From Streptomyces sp. Tu6071 (lineage in GTDB: Bacteria > Actinomycetota > Actinomycetes > Streptomycetales > Streptomycetaceae): a DNA stretch of 64,000 bases. Shown here piece by piece: positions 42,818 to 52,567 of this stretch. The DNA is taken from positions 7,185,445 to 7,249,444 of the forward strand of contig NZ_CM001165.1 in NCBI RefSeq assembly GCF_000213055.1, given 5' to 3'. The translations under genes were made by a program, and so were the position numbers. Position 1 is the stretch's first letter. Each line of letters starts with the position of its first letter. The notes beneath the pieces were generated by a model. That model was not told the DNA's origin, did no database searches, and saw only the letters and a program-made list of their open reading frames with translations.

Positions 42818-43906
42818 TCAGGCGCCCCAGGTGCGGATGTCGTGGCGTGCCCGCAGGACGAGCCCCGTGCCCGCGACGACCAGCGTGGCCGAGAGGCCGA
42901 GCAGCCACATCGCGGCGGGCGTGCCGGTCCCCGCGAGCATCCCGGGTCCGCCCGGCAGGAGCGCGGCCCGGGGGCCGGGCGGTCCGGGTGCGCCGGCGGC
43001 GGCCGGGACCGGGGAGGCGGTGCGGGAGGGGGACGGGCTCGCGCTCGGGGAGGGGGTCGCCGAGGGGGAGGCGGTGGTGATCGCTTCCGGGGTCGCCGAG
43101 GGCGGGGCGGTCGGCGCGCAGTCGGCCGTCACCTCGCCGAGCCGCAGGTCCACGAGGTCGCCCTGGTAGGCGATCGCGCCCCGCGTGTTCCTGAGCGTGC
43201 CCGTGACGTGCACGCGCAGCCCCGCGCGCGCCGAGCGCGCCCGCTCCGGGGCCTCGCCCTGCGGCTGCTGGTACCCCGCGTAGGTCACCGTGAGCGTGCC
43301 GTCCCGGACCGTCGACGGGTGCTTCAGCTCGGCGCCCGTGACGCGCAGCGTCGTGGTGCCGGGTGCGACGAGATGCCCGAGGACCAGCACCTCGGTCGCG
43401 TCGCTCCGCGCGTACGCCCGCGCGGCGGGTCCGGTGGGCGTGGGGGCGCACTCGGCGTACGTGTCGAGCGAGCCGGTCGATCCGGCCCGCGGCCGGACCC
43501 GCGCCCACTCGGTCGCGCCGGTCCTCAGGGCCAGGCCCGAGATGCGGGCCCGCGCGCTCGCGCCCGCGGTGCGGGTGACCTTCTGGCCCGTCACGGTCAG
43601 GTAGGGGAGCACCCCGTCCGGGTCGGTGAAGTCGCCGTCGTCGGTGGTGCCCGCGCGGGGGGAGTCCGCGACCCCGTACGTGCCGCGGAAGCCGCCGATG
43701 CCGAGCGGGGCGACCGGTGCGAGCGTGAGGCCGGCGAGTTCCGCGTGCGCCCGCCGTTCGGTCGCGTGCGCGGGTGCGGGGGCCCCGGGACTCGGCGGGG
43801 CCGGGGGCGGTGCGGCGGCGAAGGTCGCCGCGGCGAGAGCGAGCGCGGCGGCCGGGAGGCCGAGCCGGGTTCGTCTCCTGTACGTCCTCGTGTGCTGCCT
43901 GTTCAC
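42818..43906 (-). CDS. Secreted, sortase-anchored (LAXTG) surface protein
   Basis: A 362-residue protein with an N-terminal signal (about residues 1-48, AALALAAATFAAAPP core). A beta-rich middle domain follows, with one cysteine pair region (YAECAPTP near residue 152 and TADCAPTA near 265). A Ser/Thr/Pro wall-spanning segment (about 270-300) comes next, and then LAGTG near residue 328, a hydrophobic helix and a basic tail (RARHDIR). LAXTG is the signal of class E sortases, so the protein should be joined to peptidoglycan. It resembles the SCO1860-like LAXTG proteins in layout. The GTG start at 43906 has no ribosome site in front. Function unknown. Confidence 0.8.
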   Translation of the reverse strand: MNRQHTRTYRRRTRLGLPAAALALAAATFAAAPPPAPPSPGAPAPAHATERRAHAELAGLTLAPVAPLGIGGFRGTYGVADSPRAGTTDDGDFTDPDGVLPYLTVTGQKVTRTAGASARARISGLALRTGATEWARVRPRAGSTGSLDTYAECAPTPTGPAARAYARSDATEVLVLGHLVAPGTTTLRVTGAELKHPSTVRDGTLTVTYAGYQQPQGEAPERARSARAGLRVHVTGTLRNTRGAIAYQGDLVDLRLGEVTADCAPTAPPSATPEAITTASPSATPSPSASPSPSRTASPVPAAAGAPGPPGPRAALLPGGPGMLAGTGTPAAMWLLGLSATLVVAGTGLVLRARHDIRTWGA

Positions 43907-43927
43907 GGCGGCAGACTAAACGCGCAC

Positions 43928-43939
43928 GATCATTTGATC
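43928..43939. promoter_or_regulatory. Inverted repeat in the promoter of the surface protein gene
   Basis: GATCA (43928-43932), TT, TGATC (43935-43939) lies 22 bases before the GTG in an AT-rich patch (43916-43970), unusual for this genome. It may be an operator. The patch is the only promoter space for the gene. Confidence 0.4.
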
Positions 43940-43993
43940 CCGTTTATCCGCTTTTTATACGAGGTGTGTCGCGAGGAGCGCGCCCGCCACCCC

Positions 43994-45262
43994 TCAGCCG
44001 AGTCCCAGCCGCAGCCCCGCCCAGAGCGCGGCCGTCGCCCCCGCGAGGGTGAGCGGCACGGTGAGGAGGCCGAGCCGTGTGAAGGCGCCGAGCGAGGAGC
44101 GCTCCCCGTGTTCGTGCAGGACGCGGCGCCACAGCAGGGTGGCGAGCGAACCCGCGTACGTGAGGTTGGGCCCGAGGTTGACGCCGATGAGCGCGGCCAG
44201 CACGGGCCCGGCACCACCCGGGGCCACGATCGGCAGGAGCGCGAGCACGGCCGGGAGGTTGTTGATCACGTTCGCGAGGAGCGCCGCGAGGCCCGCGACG
44301 GCGAGGAGGGAGACGAAGGAGTCCCCGGCGGGCACGAGGTGCCCGAGCCCGTGCTCCAGGCCATTGCCCACGACCGCCTGGACGACGACGCCGAGCGCGA
44401 GGACGAAGAGGCAGAACAGTGGCGCGGCGGAGGCGACGAGGCGGCGCGGCGTCGTACGGCCCCGGACGAGCGCGCGCCCGCCGAGCACGACGACCCCGCC
44501 GAGCGCGGCCCAGGCCGGTTCGAGACCCGCGAGCGAGGTGAGGAAGAAACCGGCGAGCGTGAGCCCGACGACGACGAGCGTGAGGAGCGGGGTGCGCGGG
44601 GTGGCCGGTCGCTCCCCGGCGGCGACCCCGGCGGCGAGGTCCTCGCGGAAGTACGCCCGGAAGACCCCGTACTCCAGGAGGATCGCGACGAGCCAGGGCA
44701 CCGCCATGAGCCCCGCGAAGCCGAGGAAGCTCAGGCCGCTCGCCGAGAAGGCGAGCAGGTTGGTGAGGTTCGAGACGGGCAGCAGGAGCGAGGCGGCGTT
44801 GGCGAGGTGCGCGGTCGCGTAGACCTGCGGGCGCGCACGGGCCCCGGCGTGCGCGGCGGTCGCGAAGACCACGGGCGTGAGCAGGACGACCGTCGCGTCC
44901 AGGCTCAGCGCCGCCGTCACGACGGCCGCGACCGCGAAGACGCCGCCGAGCATCCGCTTCGCGCTGCCCCCGCACCAGCGCGCCACCCAGGCCCCGGCCA
45001 CCTGGAAGAGCCCGTCGGCGGCGCAGAGCTGGGCGAGCATCAGGATCAGGGCGAGGAAGCCGACGACGGGAAGCAGGGTGCGCACCTGCTCCCAGGCCGC
45101 GTGCCACGACACCGCGCCGACCGCGACGAGCAGCACCGCCCCGGGCACGGCCGCGACCGCCTCGGGCAGCCCGCGCGGGCGCGCGACGGCGAAGAAGAGC
45201 ACACCGAGCAGGACGGCGACGGACAGGATCTCGGCGGGCACGGTGCTCAGCTGGGGCTCCAC
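43994..45262 (-). CDS. ArsB/NhaD/SLC13-type permease
   Basis: A membrane protein of 422 residues from GTG 45262 (415 from GTG 45241; neither has a strong ribosome site). About 11-12 helices are seen. LSLDATVVLLTPVVFATA and ANVINNLPAVLALLPIV are the paired signature segments (Asp and Asn-Asn-Leu-Pro) of the ion transporter superfamily, and HLANAASLLLPVSNLTNLL is a binding hairpin. Relatives export arsenite or carry dicarboxylates. No arsenate reductase or ArsR is adjacent, so the substrate is open. Confidence 0.85.
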   Translation of the reverse strand: MEPQLSTVPAEILSVAVLLGVLFFAVARPRGLPEAVAAVPGAVLLVAVGAVSWHAAWEQVRTLLPVVGFLALILMLAQLCAADGLFQVAGAWVARWCGGSAKRMLGGVFAVAAVVTAALSLDATVVLLTPVVFATAAHAGARARPQVYATAHLANAASLLLPVSNLTNLLAFSASGLSFLGFAGLMAVPWLVAILLEYGVFRAYFREDLAAGVAAGERPATPRTPLLTLVVVGLTLAGFFLTSLAGLEPAWAALGGVVVLGGRALVRGRTTPRRLVASAAPLFCLFVLALGVVVQAVVGNGLEHGLGHLVPAGDSFVSLLAVAGLAALLANVINNLPAVLALLPIVAPGGAGPVLAALIGVNLGPNLTYAGSLATLLWRRVLHEHGERSSLGAFTRLGLLTVPLTLAGATAALWAGLRLGLG

Positions 45263-45438
45263 ACGGGGACGCGGGCCGCGAGGGCGCGGGCGGGGACGGA
45301 CCAAGGTTCCCACCAGGAGCCACGGGCCGCGCGCGAGGCCCACCCGGAGCGTTCCCGCGAACGGGTCCGGGCCCGGAGCGCGAGGGGTGCGCCGCGGGCC
45401 CGGACCGTGAGGGGTGAGGGTGCGCCCCACGCCGTGGC

Positions 45439-45849
<411 letters not shown>

Positions 45850-45904
45850 GGAGTCCATCCCTCTTCGCTGTCGTGAGGTGTGTTGCCGTGAGAGAAGTAG
45901 AGCA

Positions 45905-45926
45905 CACAATTAAGTTGTGCACAACT
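45905..45926. promoter_or_regulatory. OhrR operator with two overlapping palindromes
   Basis: CACAATTAAGTTGTG (45905-45919) and AGTTGTGCACAACT (45913-45926) are both inverted repeats and share seven bases. They resemble the ACAATT-type OhrR boxes of Bacillus and Streptomyces and sit between the divergent ohr and ohrR genes, so OhrR should repress both. Confidence 0.75.
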
Positions 45927-45956
45927 GAAACGGGGGCGTGGCGTTAGGCTGGAGCC

Positions 45957-46466
45957 ATGACAGACACGACAGCGCCCGAGGAGGAGTTCCTGCGCCTCGA
46001 CCGCCAGATCTGCTTCTCCCTCAACGCGGCCTCGCGTGCCTTCGGCAGCGTGTACCGGCTCGCGCTCAAGGATCTCGGGCTCACCTACCCGCAGTACCTC
46101 GTGATGCTCGTGCTGTGGGAACACGGCGAACTGCCGGTCAAGCGCATCGGCGCGCTGGTGCGCCTCGACTCGGGAACGCTCTCGCCGCTGCTCAAGCGAC
46201 TGGAGGCGGCGGGGCTCGTACGGCGCGAACGCCTCGCGACCGACGAGCGCTCCGTCGCCGTGCGTCTCACCCCGGAGGGCGCGGCCCTGCGCACCACCGC
46301 GCTGCGCGTCCCGCGCGCCATCGCCGGGGCCACCGGGCTCCGTCTCGACGAGATCGAGGACCTGCGCGAGCGGCTCGGCCGCCTCACGGAAGCGCTGGAC
46401 CGCGCGGCGGCGGAGGGTCTGACGGACCCGTCGACCGGGGGAGTCGAACCCTCAAGCCGAGGGTGA
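45957..46466 (+). CDS. ohrR: MarR-family peroxide sensor OhrR
   Basis: A 169-residue MarR protein. [17 protein letters not shown] places the reactive Cys19 at the conserved N-terminal site that senses organic hydroperoxides. The winged helix follows ([19 protein letters not shown] and wing [16 protein letters not shown]). A second conserved C-terminal cysteine is absent, so it is of the one-cysteine type. ATG 45957 has GGAG close by. Its 3' end overlaps the convergent ABATE/CGNR gene by 15 bases. Confidence 0.94.
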   Translation: MTDTTAPEEEFLRLDRQICFSLNAASRAFGSVYRLALKDLGLTYPQYLVMLVLWEHGELPVKRIGALVRLDSGTLSPLLKRLEAAGLVRRERLATDERSVAVRLTPEGAALRTTALRVPRAIAGATGLRLDEIEDLRERLGRLTEALDRAAAEGLTDPSTGGVEPSSRG

Positions 46467-47064
46467 GACATCCCCGGCGGTACGGGCCCGGTGCGCCGCC
46501 ACGCGTTCCCGCGTCGCGCACCGCCGCGAGCAGTAGCGCCGCGGCGGCCCCGCCCCGTACGGGATCAGCACGCGCGCACAGCCGCGCGCCGCGCAGACGG
46601 CGCCCGGCGGGCCCTGCCGCTCCCACACCACGGCAAGCAGCGCGACCGCCGAGGCGGCGCGGAACCACTCGTCCCACGGCGCGTCGTCGCCGGAGTCGAT
46701 GTGCGGGTGCCACGGTGCCGTGCCCGCGTGCGAGGTGAGACGCAGGGGACCCCCGCACCGCGAGAGCAGGGCGTTGAGCCGCGCCACGGCCGCCTCCGGA
46801 TCCGGCGCGACCAGCACGCCCCGCACCTCCTCGGCGGCCCCCCGGAGCGCCGCGACGTCCGTCTCCGTGAGCCGTACGGGGGGGCTGTTCCCCGTACTCC
46901 AGGAGGAGCGCTGCGACCTCGGCGGGCCCCGCCCCGTCCACGTGCAGCGCGTTGACCACCGCGACGGTCCGCGCCGCGACCCGGTCCTCCGCGAGCCGTC
47001 CCCGCCACTCCGCCCGCGCCAGGCCCGCCGCCCGCACCCGCCGCAGCCTCTCCGCCCGCTCCAC
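46452..47064 (-). pseudogene. ABATE/CGNR zinc-finger regulator, frameshifted
   Basis: The N-terminal part reads MERAERLRRVRAAGLARAEW from GTG 47064 (GGAGGAG six bases before) and on to VAALLLEYGEQPP. The rest continues in another frame as PVRLTETDVAALRGAAEEVR, then the ABATE domain and a zinc finger ([14 protein letters not shown], then [20 protein letters not shown]). The break is at a run of seven G (plus strand 46878-46884); one base fewer restores a single frame of about 203 residues. It may be a sequencing error, a recent mutation, or slippage control. In the finger, the usual Cys-Gly-Asn-Arg reads CATR. The product would be a transcriptional regulator of the divergent MFS gene. Confidence 0.8.
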
Positions 47065-47093
47065 GCCGTGCTCCTCCCGTGTGCCGTCCGGAA

Positions 47094-47133
47094 GTAACGC
47101 TACTGGTGCGCTTCTTCGTTACGTCTCTACGCT
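47094..47133 (+). promoter_or_regulatory. Operator pair and leaderless-type promoter before the MFS gene
   Basis: GTAACG (47094-47099) and CGTTAC (47117-47122) form an inverted repeat with a 17-base spacer between the divergent regulator and MFS genes. TACGCT (47128-47133) ends seven bases before ATG 47141, and no ribosome site is present, which fits transcription starting at the ATG. Confidence 0.5.
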
Positions 47134-47140
47134 CCCCGCC

Positions 47141-48319
47141 ATGCCGCACCGCCCGTCCCCGCTCGCCCGCCACCTCCTCGCCGCCGCCCTCGCCCGCACG
47201 GGCGACGAGACGGCGGGGCCCGCGCTGCTGCTGCTCGCGCTGGGCGTCACCGGCGGCCCCGCCCGCGCGAGCGCCCTGTTCGGGGCGCTCCTCGTCAGCG
47301 CGGCGCTCGGCGGGCCCGTGCTCGGCGCCCTCCTCGACCGCGCGCGGCGCCCCGGACACGTCCTCGCGGCGGCGCTCACCGGCTACGCGACCGGGCTCGG
47401 CCTCCTGCTCCTGGGCCTCGGCCGGGCCCCGTACCCCCTCCTCCTCGCACTCGCCCTCCTCACCGGGCTGCTCGGCCCCGCCCTCTCCGGCGGCTGGACC
47501 TCCCAGGTCCCCGCCCTCGTCCCGCCCGCCGCGCTCCCGCGCGCCGCGGCCCTCGACGGCATCGGCTTCACGGCCGCGACGCTCCTCGGCCCCGCACTCG
47601 CCGGGCTCTGCGCGAGCCTCGCGGGCGCGCCCGCCGCCGTCGCGACCGCGCTGGCCCTCGTCCTCCTCGCGGCCCCGGCGGCCCTCCGCCTCCCGCCGCG
47701 CCGCGAGGAACCCCGCCCGCACCACGTGCTCGCCGCGCTCGGCGCGGGGGCCCGTGCCGTGCGCACGACCCGTTCCCTCGCCCGCGCCACTCTCGTCAGC
47801 ACGGTCTCCACCGCCGGGCAGGGGGTGTTCGTGAGCTGCGCGCCGCTGCTCGGCGCACGGCTCCTCGGCGGCGCGGCGCACGGCACCGCCCTCCTCGCGC
47901 TCGGCGCCGCTTCCGCGCTCGCGGCGGGCGCCGTCCTCGCGCGCAGGCCCACCGCGCTGCCCCCGGATACGCTCCTCGGCGCGAGCGTCCTGGTCCTCGC
48001 CGCCGCGCCGCTGCTCGCCGCCGTACCCGCGCCCTGGGCCCTCGTCGCCGCCGTGCTCCTCACCGGTGCCGGCGAGGGCCCGCAGCTCACCGCGCTCCTC
48101 GCGATCCGCCACCGCGACGCGCCCCCCGGACTGCGCGGCCAGGTCTTCACGACCGGCGCGAGCCTCAAGATCACGGCCTACGCGCTCGGCGCCGCCCTCG
48201 CGGGAGCGCTCGCCGCCCACTCGCTGACGGCGGCGCTCCTCACGGGCGCGACCCTCAACCTCCTCGCGGGCGCGGCCTTCCGCGCCCTGCGCCCGCTCAC
48301 GGCCGCCGCGCGACCGTGA
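47141..48319 (+). CDS. MFS transporter (12 helices)
   Basis: A 392-residue Ala/Leu-rich MFS protein. LGALLDRARRPGHVLAAAL is the motif-A-like loop between helices 2 and 3, and PGLRGQVFTTGASLKITAYA is a conserved late loop of the group. It lacks the DHA2 marks. It is divergent from the ABATE/CGNR regulator, a common pairing in which the regulator controls the pump. Its 3' end overlaps the convergent methyltransferase gene by 23 bases. Substrate unknown. Confidence 0.87.
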   Translation: MPHRPSPLARHLLAAALARTGDETAGPALLLLALGVTGGPARASALFGALLVSAALGGPVLGALLDRARRPGHVLAAALTGYATGLGLLLLGLGRAPYPLLLALALLTGLLGPALSGGWTSQVPALVPPAALPRAAALDGIGFTAATLLGPALAGLCASLAGAPAAVATALALVLLAAPAALRLPPRREEPRPHHVLAALGAGARAVRTTRSLARATLVSTVSTAGQGVFVSCAPLLGARLLGGAAHGTALLALGAASALAAGAVLARRPTALPPDTLLGASVLVLAAAPLLAAVPAPWALVAAVLLTGAGEGPQLTALLAIRHRDAPPGLRGQVFTTGASLKITAYALGAALAGALAAHSLTAALLTGATLNLLAGAAFRALRPLTAAARP

Positions 48320-49037
48320 TGATCTCCGGCCCGGTGTCGCCCACCGCCGTCCGGTCCCAGTCCCCGTACCGCTCCTCGACCACGAAACCCGCCCCCGCGA
48401 GGAAGCCGTCGAGCCGGGCGACCCCCAGGAAGCGCAGGCTCTCGCCGAGGACACGGAGCACCCTCCCCTCCGCGTCGGCGAGCGTCCCCCGTATCGTGAC
48501 CACGTCCCCGGCGACGGAGTCGACGTCGTGCCAGTACCGCAGCGCCCGCCCCGCGCCGTCCACCAGCTCCGTCACGTCGTCCGGGTTCGCCGGGGTCCAC
48601 CGCTCCCAGGCCCGCGCCCCGGGGTGCCGCGTCTCGAAGGCGAACACGCCGCCGGGGCGCAGCGCGCCGTGGATCGCCGCGAGGGAGGCCCGCACCTCGT
48701 CGTCGGTCAACAGCGTCTGGAAGGCGTGCCCCGTCATGGTCGCGAGACCGAAGCCCGCGCCCCGCGGCGCGTCCGCCGCCCTCCCCTCGACCCACGCGAC
48801 ATCGCTCCGCCGCCGCGCCCGCTCCAGCGCCGCCCGGTCCGGGTCGAGCCCGAGGAGCCGCCCCCGGTGCCCCCGCTCCCTCGCGAGCGTCAGCATGGCC
48901 CCCGTACCGCACCCGACGTCGAGCACCGCGTCCGCGCCCATGACGAGCGGGTGGTAGAAGCGGTCGCAGGCGTTCAGCACGGGGTCCCAGGGGTTGAGCA
49001 GGTCGTAGAGCGCGGCCACGTCGCTGTCCGCATACAT
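48297..49037 (-). CDS. Class I SAM-dependent methyltransferase
   Basis: A 246-residue methyltransferase. VLDVGCGTGAMLTLARERGH is motif I, LLGLDPDRAALERAR motif II with the ribose-binding Asp, and HGALRPGGVFAFETRHP the post-motif III segment. The C-terminal third is a beta-rich substrate domain. ATG 49037 starts MYADSDVAALYDLLNPWDP, the family opening. The acceptor substrate is not known. It lies 40 bases downstream of the cysteine hydrolase gene on the same strand. Confidence 0.9.
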   Translation of the reverse strand: MYADSDVAALYDLLNPWDPVLNACDRFYHPLVMGADAVLDVGCGTGAMLTLARERGHRGRLLGLDPDRAALERARRRSDVAWVEGRAADAPRGAGFGLATMTGHAFQTLLTDDEVRASLAAIHGALRPGGVFAFETRHPGARAWERWTPANPDDVTELVDGAGRALRYWHDVDSVAGDVVTIRGTLADAEGRVLRVLGESLRFLGVARLDGFLAGAGFVVEERYGDWDRTAVGDTGPEIITVARRP

Positions 49038-49077
49038 CCCGGCAGTGTCGCCCGCGCCCGCCCGCGCCCGCAACGCG

Positions 49078-49635
49078 TTACCCGGCCCCGAGGACCACGT
49101 CCGCCGCCTCGGCCGTCCCCCCGACCCGCCCCGGGGCCACCTGCTGGGACCAGTAGAGATTCGTGTGCGCGATGATCGCGGCCGGGCCGGGGACGCCTTC
49201 GACGCCGGTGTCCTCCGTCGTGTGCGCGTCCGAGACGAGGACCGTGTCGTAGCCGCGCGCGAAGCCGCCGTGCAGCGTCGAGCGGACGCAGACGTCCGTC
49301 GCGGCGCCGGTCACGACGATCCGGCCGACGCCCGCCGCCGCGAGCACCTCCTCCAGCTCCGTCGCCTCGAAGGCGTCCGCGTACTCCTTGCCGAGCACCG
49401 GCTCGCCCGGCAGCGGCACGAGCGCGGGGACGAGCTGCCACGCCGGGGTTCCCGGCACCAGCGCCTCGTCCTGGTGCCGCACCCACACCACCGGCACTCC
49501 CTCGGCGCGCGCCCGCGCGACGAGTCCCGCGAGTGTCGCCACCACCTCGTCGCCGCGGTGGGCGTGCGCCACCACCCCGTTCTGCATGTCGACGACGAGG
49601 AGGGCGGTGCCGGGACGGTGCGCGAAGGCGGTCAT
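49078..49635 (-). CDS. Isochorismatase-family cysteine hydrolase
   Basis: A 185-residue hydrolase. The catalytic triad is visible: Asp in LLVVDMQNGVV, Lys in GKEYADAFEAT and Cys in VTGAATDVCVRSTLHG. Family members hydrolyse nicotinamide, N-carbamoyl compounds or isochorismate; the residues seen do not choose among them. ATG 49635 gives the usual N-terminus, though a ribosome site is not clear; GTG 49671, five bases past the HD gene's stop, is an alternative and would suggest coupling. Confidence 0.87.
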   Translation of the reverse strand: MTAFAHRPGTALLVVDMQNGVVAHAHRGDEVVATLAGLVARARAEGVPVVWVRHQDEALVPGTPAWQLVPALVPLPGEPVLGKEYADAFEATELEEVLAAAGVGRIVVTGAATDVCVRSTLHGGFARGYDTVLVSDAHTTEDTGVEGVPGPAAIIAHTNLYWSQQVAPGRVGGTAEAADVVLGAG

Positions 49636-49675
49636 GGCGGCGACAGTACCGCCGGGGAGGTCCCCGGTCACCGCC

Positions 49676-50320
49676 TCACTCGGGCCACTCCGAGTCCTCG
49701 ATCGTCGTCACGAAGTCGTCGCGCCGGAAACCGGGCACGAAGTGCTCCAGGACATCGGCCTTGACGTTCCCGAACGTCGTCGCGGGCTTCGGCGCGACGC
49801 CCTCCGTGAAGGCCGCGAGGATGCGGCGCTTGAAGTCGGGGCGCGGGTGGAGGGCGACGACCTCCGCGCGCTGTCCGGCCGTCAGGTCCCCGTACCCGAT
49901 GCCGAGGACGTCGTACTCGACCCCCGCCGTCACGAGCGCCACCTCGGGCTCCATGAACTCCGGGACGCCCGGCGTCGTGTGCAGCGCGATCGCCGTCCAC
50001 ACGCGGCGCACGCTGTCCTCGGGGACGCCGTGCGAGTGGAGGAAGGCGCGCGCCTCCTCCGCGCCGTCCACCTCGAAGCGGCGCCCGCTGTCGCGGTGGC
50101 GGGGGAGGAGGCCCAGGTCGTGGAACATCGCTCCCACGTAGAGCAGTTCGGGATCGAAGCTCAGCCCCCTGCGCCGCCCCTGGAGCGCGCCGAAGAAGTA
50201 CACGCGGCGCGAGTGGTCGTAGATCAGGTCGTCCGTCGCCTCGCGCACCAGCGCGGTCGCCTCGCGTGCGAGGCGGGTGTCGGGCACGCGAATCCCCGCC
50301 GGGGCCTGCTCCTCGGTCAT
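49676..50320 (-). CDS. HD-domain hydrolase
   Basis: A 214-residue metal-dependent hydrolase of the HD superfamily. DDLIYDHSRRVYFFGAL (His), GAMFHDLGLLPRH (the HD pair) and WTAIALHTTPG (His) are in the expected order, with a later Asp in GVEYDVLGIGYGDLT. Close to cyanamide-hydratase-like/uncharacterised HD proteins of Streptomyces. ATG 50320 has GAGGAG at five bases, which excludes the longer in-frame start. It is upstream of the cysteine hydrolase gene and probably co-transcribed. Confidence 0.88.
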   Translation of the reverse strand: MTEEQAPAGIRVPDTRLAREATALVREATDDLIYDHSRRVYFFGALQGRRRGLSFDPELLYVGAMFHDLGLLPRHRDSGRRFEVDGAEEARAFLHSHGVPEDSVRRVWTAIALHTTPGVPEFMEPEVALVTAGVEYDVLGIGYGDLTAGQRAEVVALHPRPDFKRRILAAFTEGVAPKPATTFGNVKADVLEHFVPGFRRDDFVTTIEDSEWPE

Positions 50321-50463
50321 GCCGCTCCTCGTCCGCGCGAAACCGGTACACGGCCGGTACGCGCCGAGTGCGTGGCGAAGACGCGTCGGGTACGCGGCCG
50401 GTACGGGGCCGGGCCCTGCGCCCCGCTCCCGGCGGCCACCTTCCCCGTCACGGGCCGCGGCCC

Positions 50464-50502
50464 CCCGTCGCCCGGCCGGAAACCCTCCGGCCGGGCGACG
50501 GG
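50464..50502. terminator. Hairpin terminator after the ABC exporter gene
   Basis: A perfect 17-base-pair stem (50464-50480 with 50486-50502) with loop AACCC. It lies 70 bases past the stop of the minus-strand ABC gene. Confidence 0.8.
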
Positions 50503-50571
50503 AGCGGGGCCCGTACGGCCGCACGCGGTGACCTCGTACGGGCGCCGTGCGGCGCCCCTCGCGCGGACGCC

Positions 50572-52368
50572 TCAGCGGCTGTACGCGCGCGGCTGGAGCG
50601 TCGTCGCGTACGGACCCGTACCGGCGAGCAGCTCCTCGTGCGTGCCCACCTCGACGAGCCGCCCGCGGTCCATCACCACGATGCGGTCCGCGTGCTGGAT
50701 GGTGGAGAGCCGGTGCGCGACGACGAACACCGTCCGCCCCCGCATGAGGCGTTCCAGCGCCTCCTGGACGAGCGCCTCCGACTGGTTGTCGAGCGCCGAC
50801 GTGGCCTCGTCCAGGACGAGGACCTTCGGGTCGCGCACGAGGGCGCGGGCGATCGCCAGCCGCTGCTTCTGACCGCCCGACAGCCGCGCGCCCCTGGCCC
50901 CGACGACCGTCTCGACGCCCTGCGGCATCCGGTCGACGAACTCCAGCGCGTTCGCCGCCGCGAGCGCCTCGCGGATTCTCTCGTCCGGCACCTCGCCGTC
51001 CATCCCGTACGAGACGTTCTCGCGGATCGAGCCCTCGAAGAGGATCGACTCCTGCGGCACGACCGACAGGAACTTCCGGTACGTGCGCAGGTCGAGGCCC
51101 GCGATGTCCTCGCCGTCGAGGAGGATGCGCCCGGCGCTCGGCCGGATGAAGCCGATGACGAGGTTGAGCACGGTCGACTTGCCCGCGCCCGAGCCGCCCA
51201 CGAGCGCGACCGTCTCACCGGCCCGCACCGACAGGCTGAAATCGCGCACCGAGTGCTCGGCCGCGTCCGGGTAGCGGAAGCCCACCGCGTCGAAGGCGAA
51301 GCTTCCCGTCACCTCGCCCGCGTCCGTCTTGCCCTCGTTGACCTCCAGGTCGGGCGCCTGGAGCACCTCACCGACCGACCGCACCGACTCCAGGCCGCGC
51401 GAGACGATCGGCATGAGGTTGAGCAACGCGGTCAGCGAGGCCGTCAGACCGGTGAAGAAGGTGCTGATCATGACGACGTCACCGGGCGAGATCCCGAAGA
51501 GGCCGTAGTAGGCGACGAGCGCGGAACCGGACAGGAAAGCGACCGCCATGACGTTGAGCAGAATCCACGACAGCGCGCCGAACCGGCCGCCCAGCATGTC
51601 GAGCCGGAAACCGGCCGTCAGGACCCGTTGGAGCGAGGAGTCCACGCGGCGCAGCGCGGTGCGCTCCAGGGCGTGGGCGCGCGTGATCGGGATGAGCGTG
51701 GTCATCTCGCCGACCCGCGTCGACAGGCGCTCCACCTCGACGCGGAACGCCTCGTTGTCCGCGCGGATACGGCCGCGCAACCGCCGTACGAGCAGCGCCG
51801 CGAGCGGCACCACGACGAGGAAGAGCGGCAGCGCGATCGGCGCCTGGAAACCGATGACCGCGAGGCCGCCGAGGAGCGTCATGACGGCGCCGAGACCGTT
51901 GTTGGCGGTCTGCTGGAGCATCGTCTCCAGCGCCTCCACGTCGCGCACCACCTTCGTCTGGAGCACCTCCGCGCTCACGCGCGAGTGGTACCCGATCGAC
52001 AGGTGCTGCATGCGGTGGCACAGCGCGCCGCGCAGTTCGGTGCCCGTGCGGCGGATCGACAGGCTCAGCAGCCTGGCGAAGTACATGTTGAGGGGGAAGT
52101 TGAGGAGGAGGACGAAGAGGACGGCCGCCGTGTTCCACCACAGCTCGGAGACCGGCTTGCGGTCCACGACGACGTCGATGATGCGGGCTGTCACCAGCGG
52201 CAGCAGCCACACGGGTATGTGCTTGACGGCGAAGACGAGCACCGCGAGCGTCAGGCGGCCCCGGTCGGGGCGCAGCAGGTAGCCCAGCGTGCGCAGCGGA
52301 TGCTCACCGACGTAGGCGTGGTCGAGCGGCGGCTTCCGCACCGCGGAGGGCGGAGGGTTCTGCCTCAA
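50572..52368 (-). CDS. ABC exporter, fused membrane and ATPase domains
   Basis: A protein of about 598 residues. Six helices span residues 40-320, and then an ATPase domain with Walker [11 protein letters not shown]-loop [11 protein letters not shown], signature [17 protein letters not shown], Walker [13 protein letters not shown] and switch His in VVAHRLST. It is a half-transporter that should work as a dimer, exporting a lipid, peptide or drug. TTG 52368 is chosen because GGAAGGA is 11 bases away; in-frame ATGs at 52434 and 52458 lack ribosome sites. No partner half-transporter is adjacent. Confidence 0.92.
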   Translation of the reverse strand: MRQNPPPSAVRKPPLDHAYVGEHPLRTLGYLLRPDRGRLTLAVLVFAVKHIPVWLLPLVTARIIDVVVDRKPVSELWWNTAAVLFVLLLNFPLNMYFARLLSLSIRRTGTELRGALCHRMQHLSIGYHSRVSAEVLQTKVVRDVEALETMLQQTANNGLGAVMTLLGGLAVIGFQAPIALPLFLVVVPLAALLVRRLRGRIRADNEAFRVEVERLSTRVGEMTTLIPITRAHALERTALRRVDSSLQRVLTAGFRLDMLGGRFGALSWILLNVMAVAFLSGSALVAYYGLFGISPGDVVMISTFFTGLTASLTALLNLMPIVSRGLESVRSVGEVLQAPDLEVNEGKTDAGEVTGSFAFDAVGFRYPDAAEHSVRDFSLSVRAGETVALVGGSGAGKSTVLNLVIGFIRPSAGRILLDGEDIAGLDLRTYRKFLSVVPQESILFEGSIRENVSYGMDGEVPDERIREALAAANALEFVDRMPQGVETVVGARGARLSGGQKQRLAIARALVRDPKVLVLDEATSALDNQSEALVQEALERLMRGRTVFVVAHRLSTIQHADRIVVMDRGRLVEVGTHEELLAGTGPYATTLQPRAYSR

Positions 52369-52567
52369 GAGCTCTGATGTCCTTCCAAGGAAGAAGCTCG
52401 ATCGAACAGTCCCCCATCCTCCTCCTGTCCGCATCGGCGCAGACAGGGCGCCCGGCATCCGGACGGTACGCGCCCCTGCCGCGCCCCCCGGGGGCCTCCG
52501 TGCCCGGCCCGTGGTGATCTACGCTGGCGGCCGGGCAGGCACGCGAGGGTCAGTCAGGAGGCCAGGG

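Noticed and set aside
46436..46456. T-arm-like sequence GGGTTCGACTCCCCC on the minus strand
   Set aside because: There is no matching acceptor, D-arm or anticodon arm around it, and it lies inside the end of ohrR. Not a tRNA.
49635..49671. GTG 49671 as start of the cysteine hydrolase
   Set aside because: Its ribosome-like AGG is only two bases away, and the added 12 residues are not family-like; kept only as an alternative.
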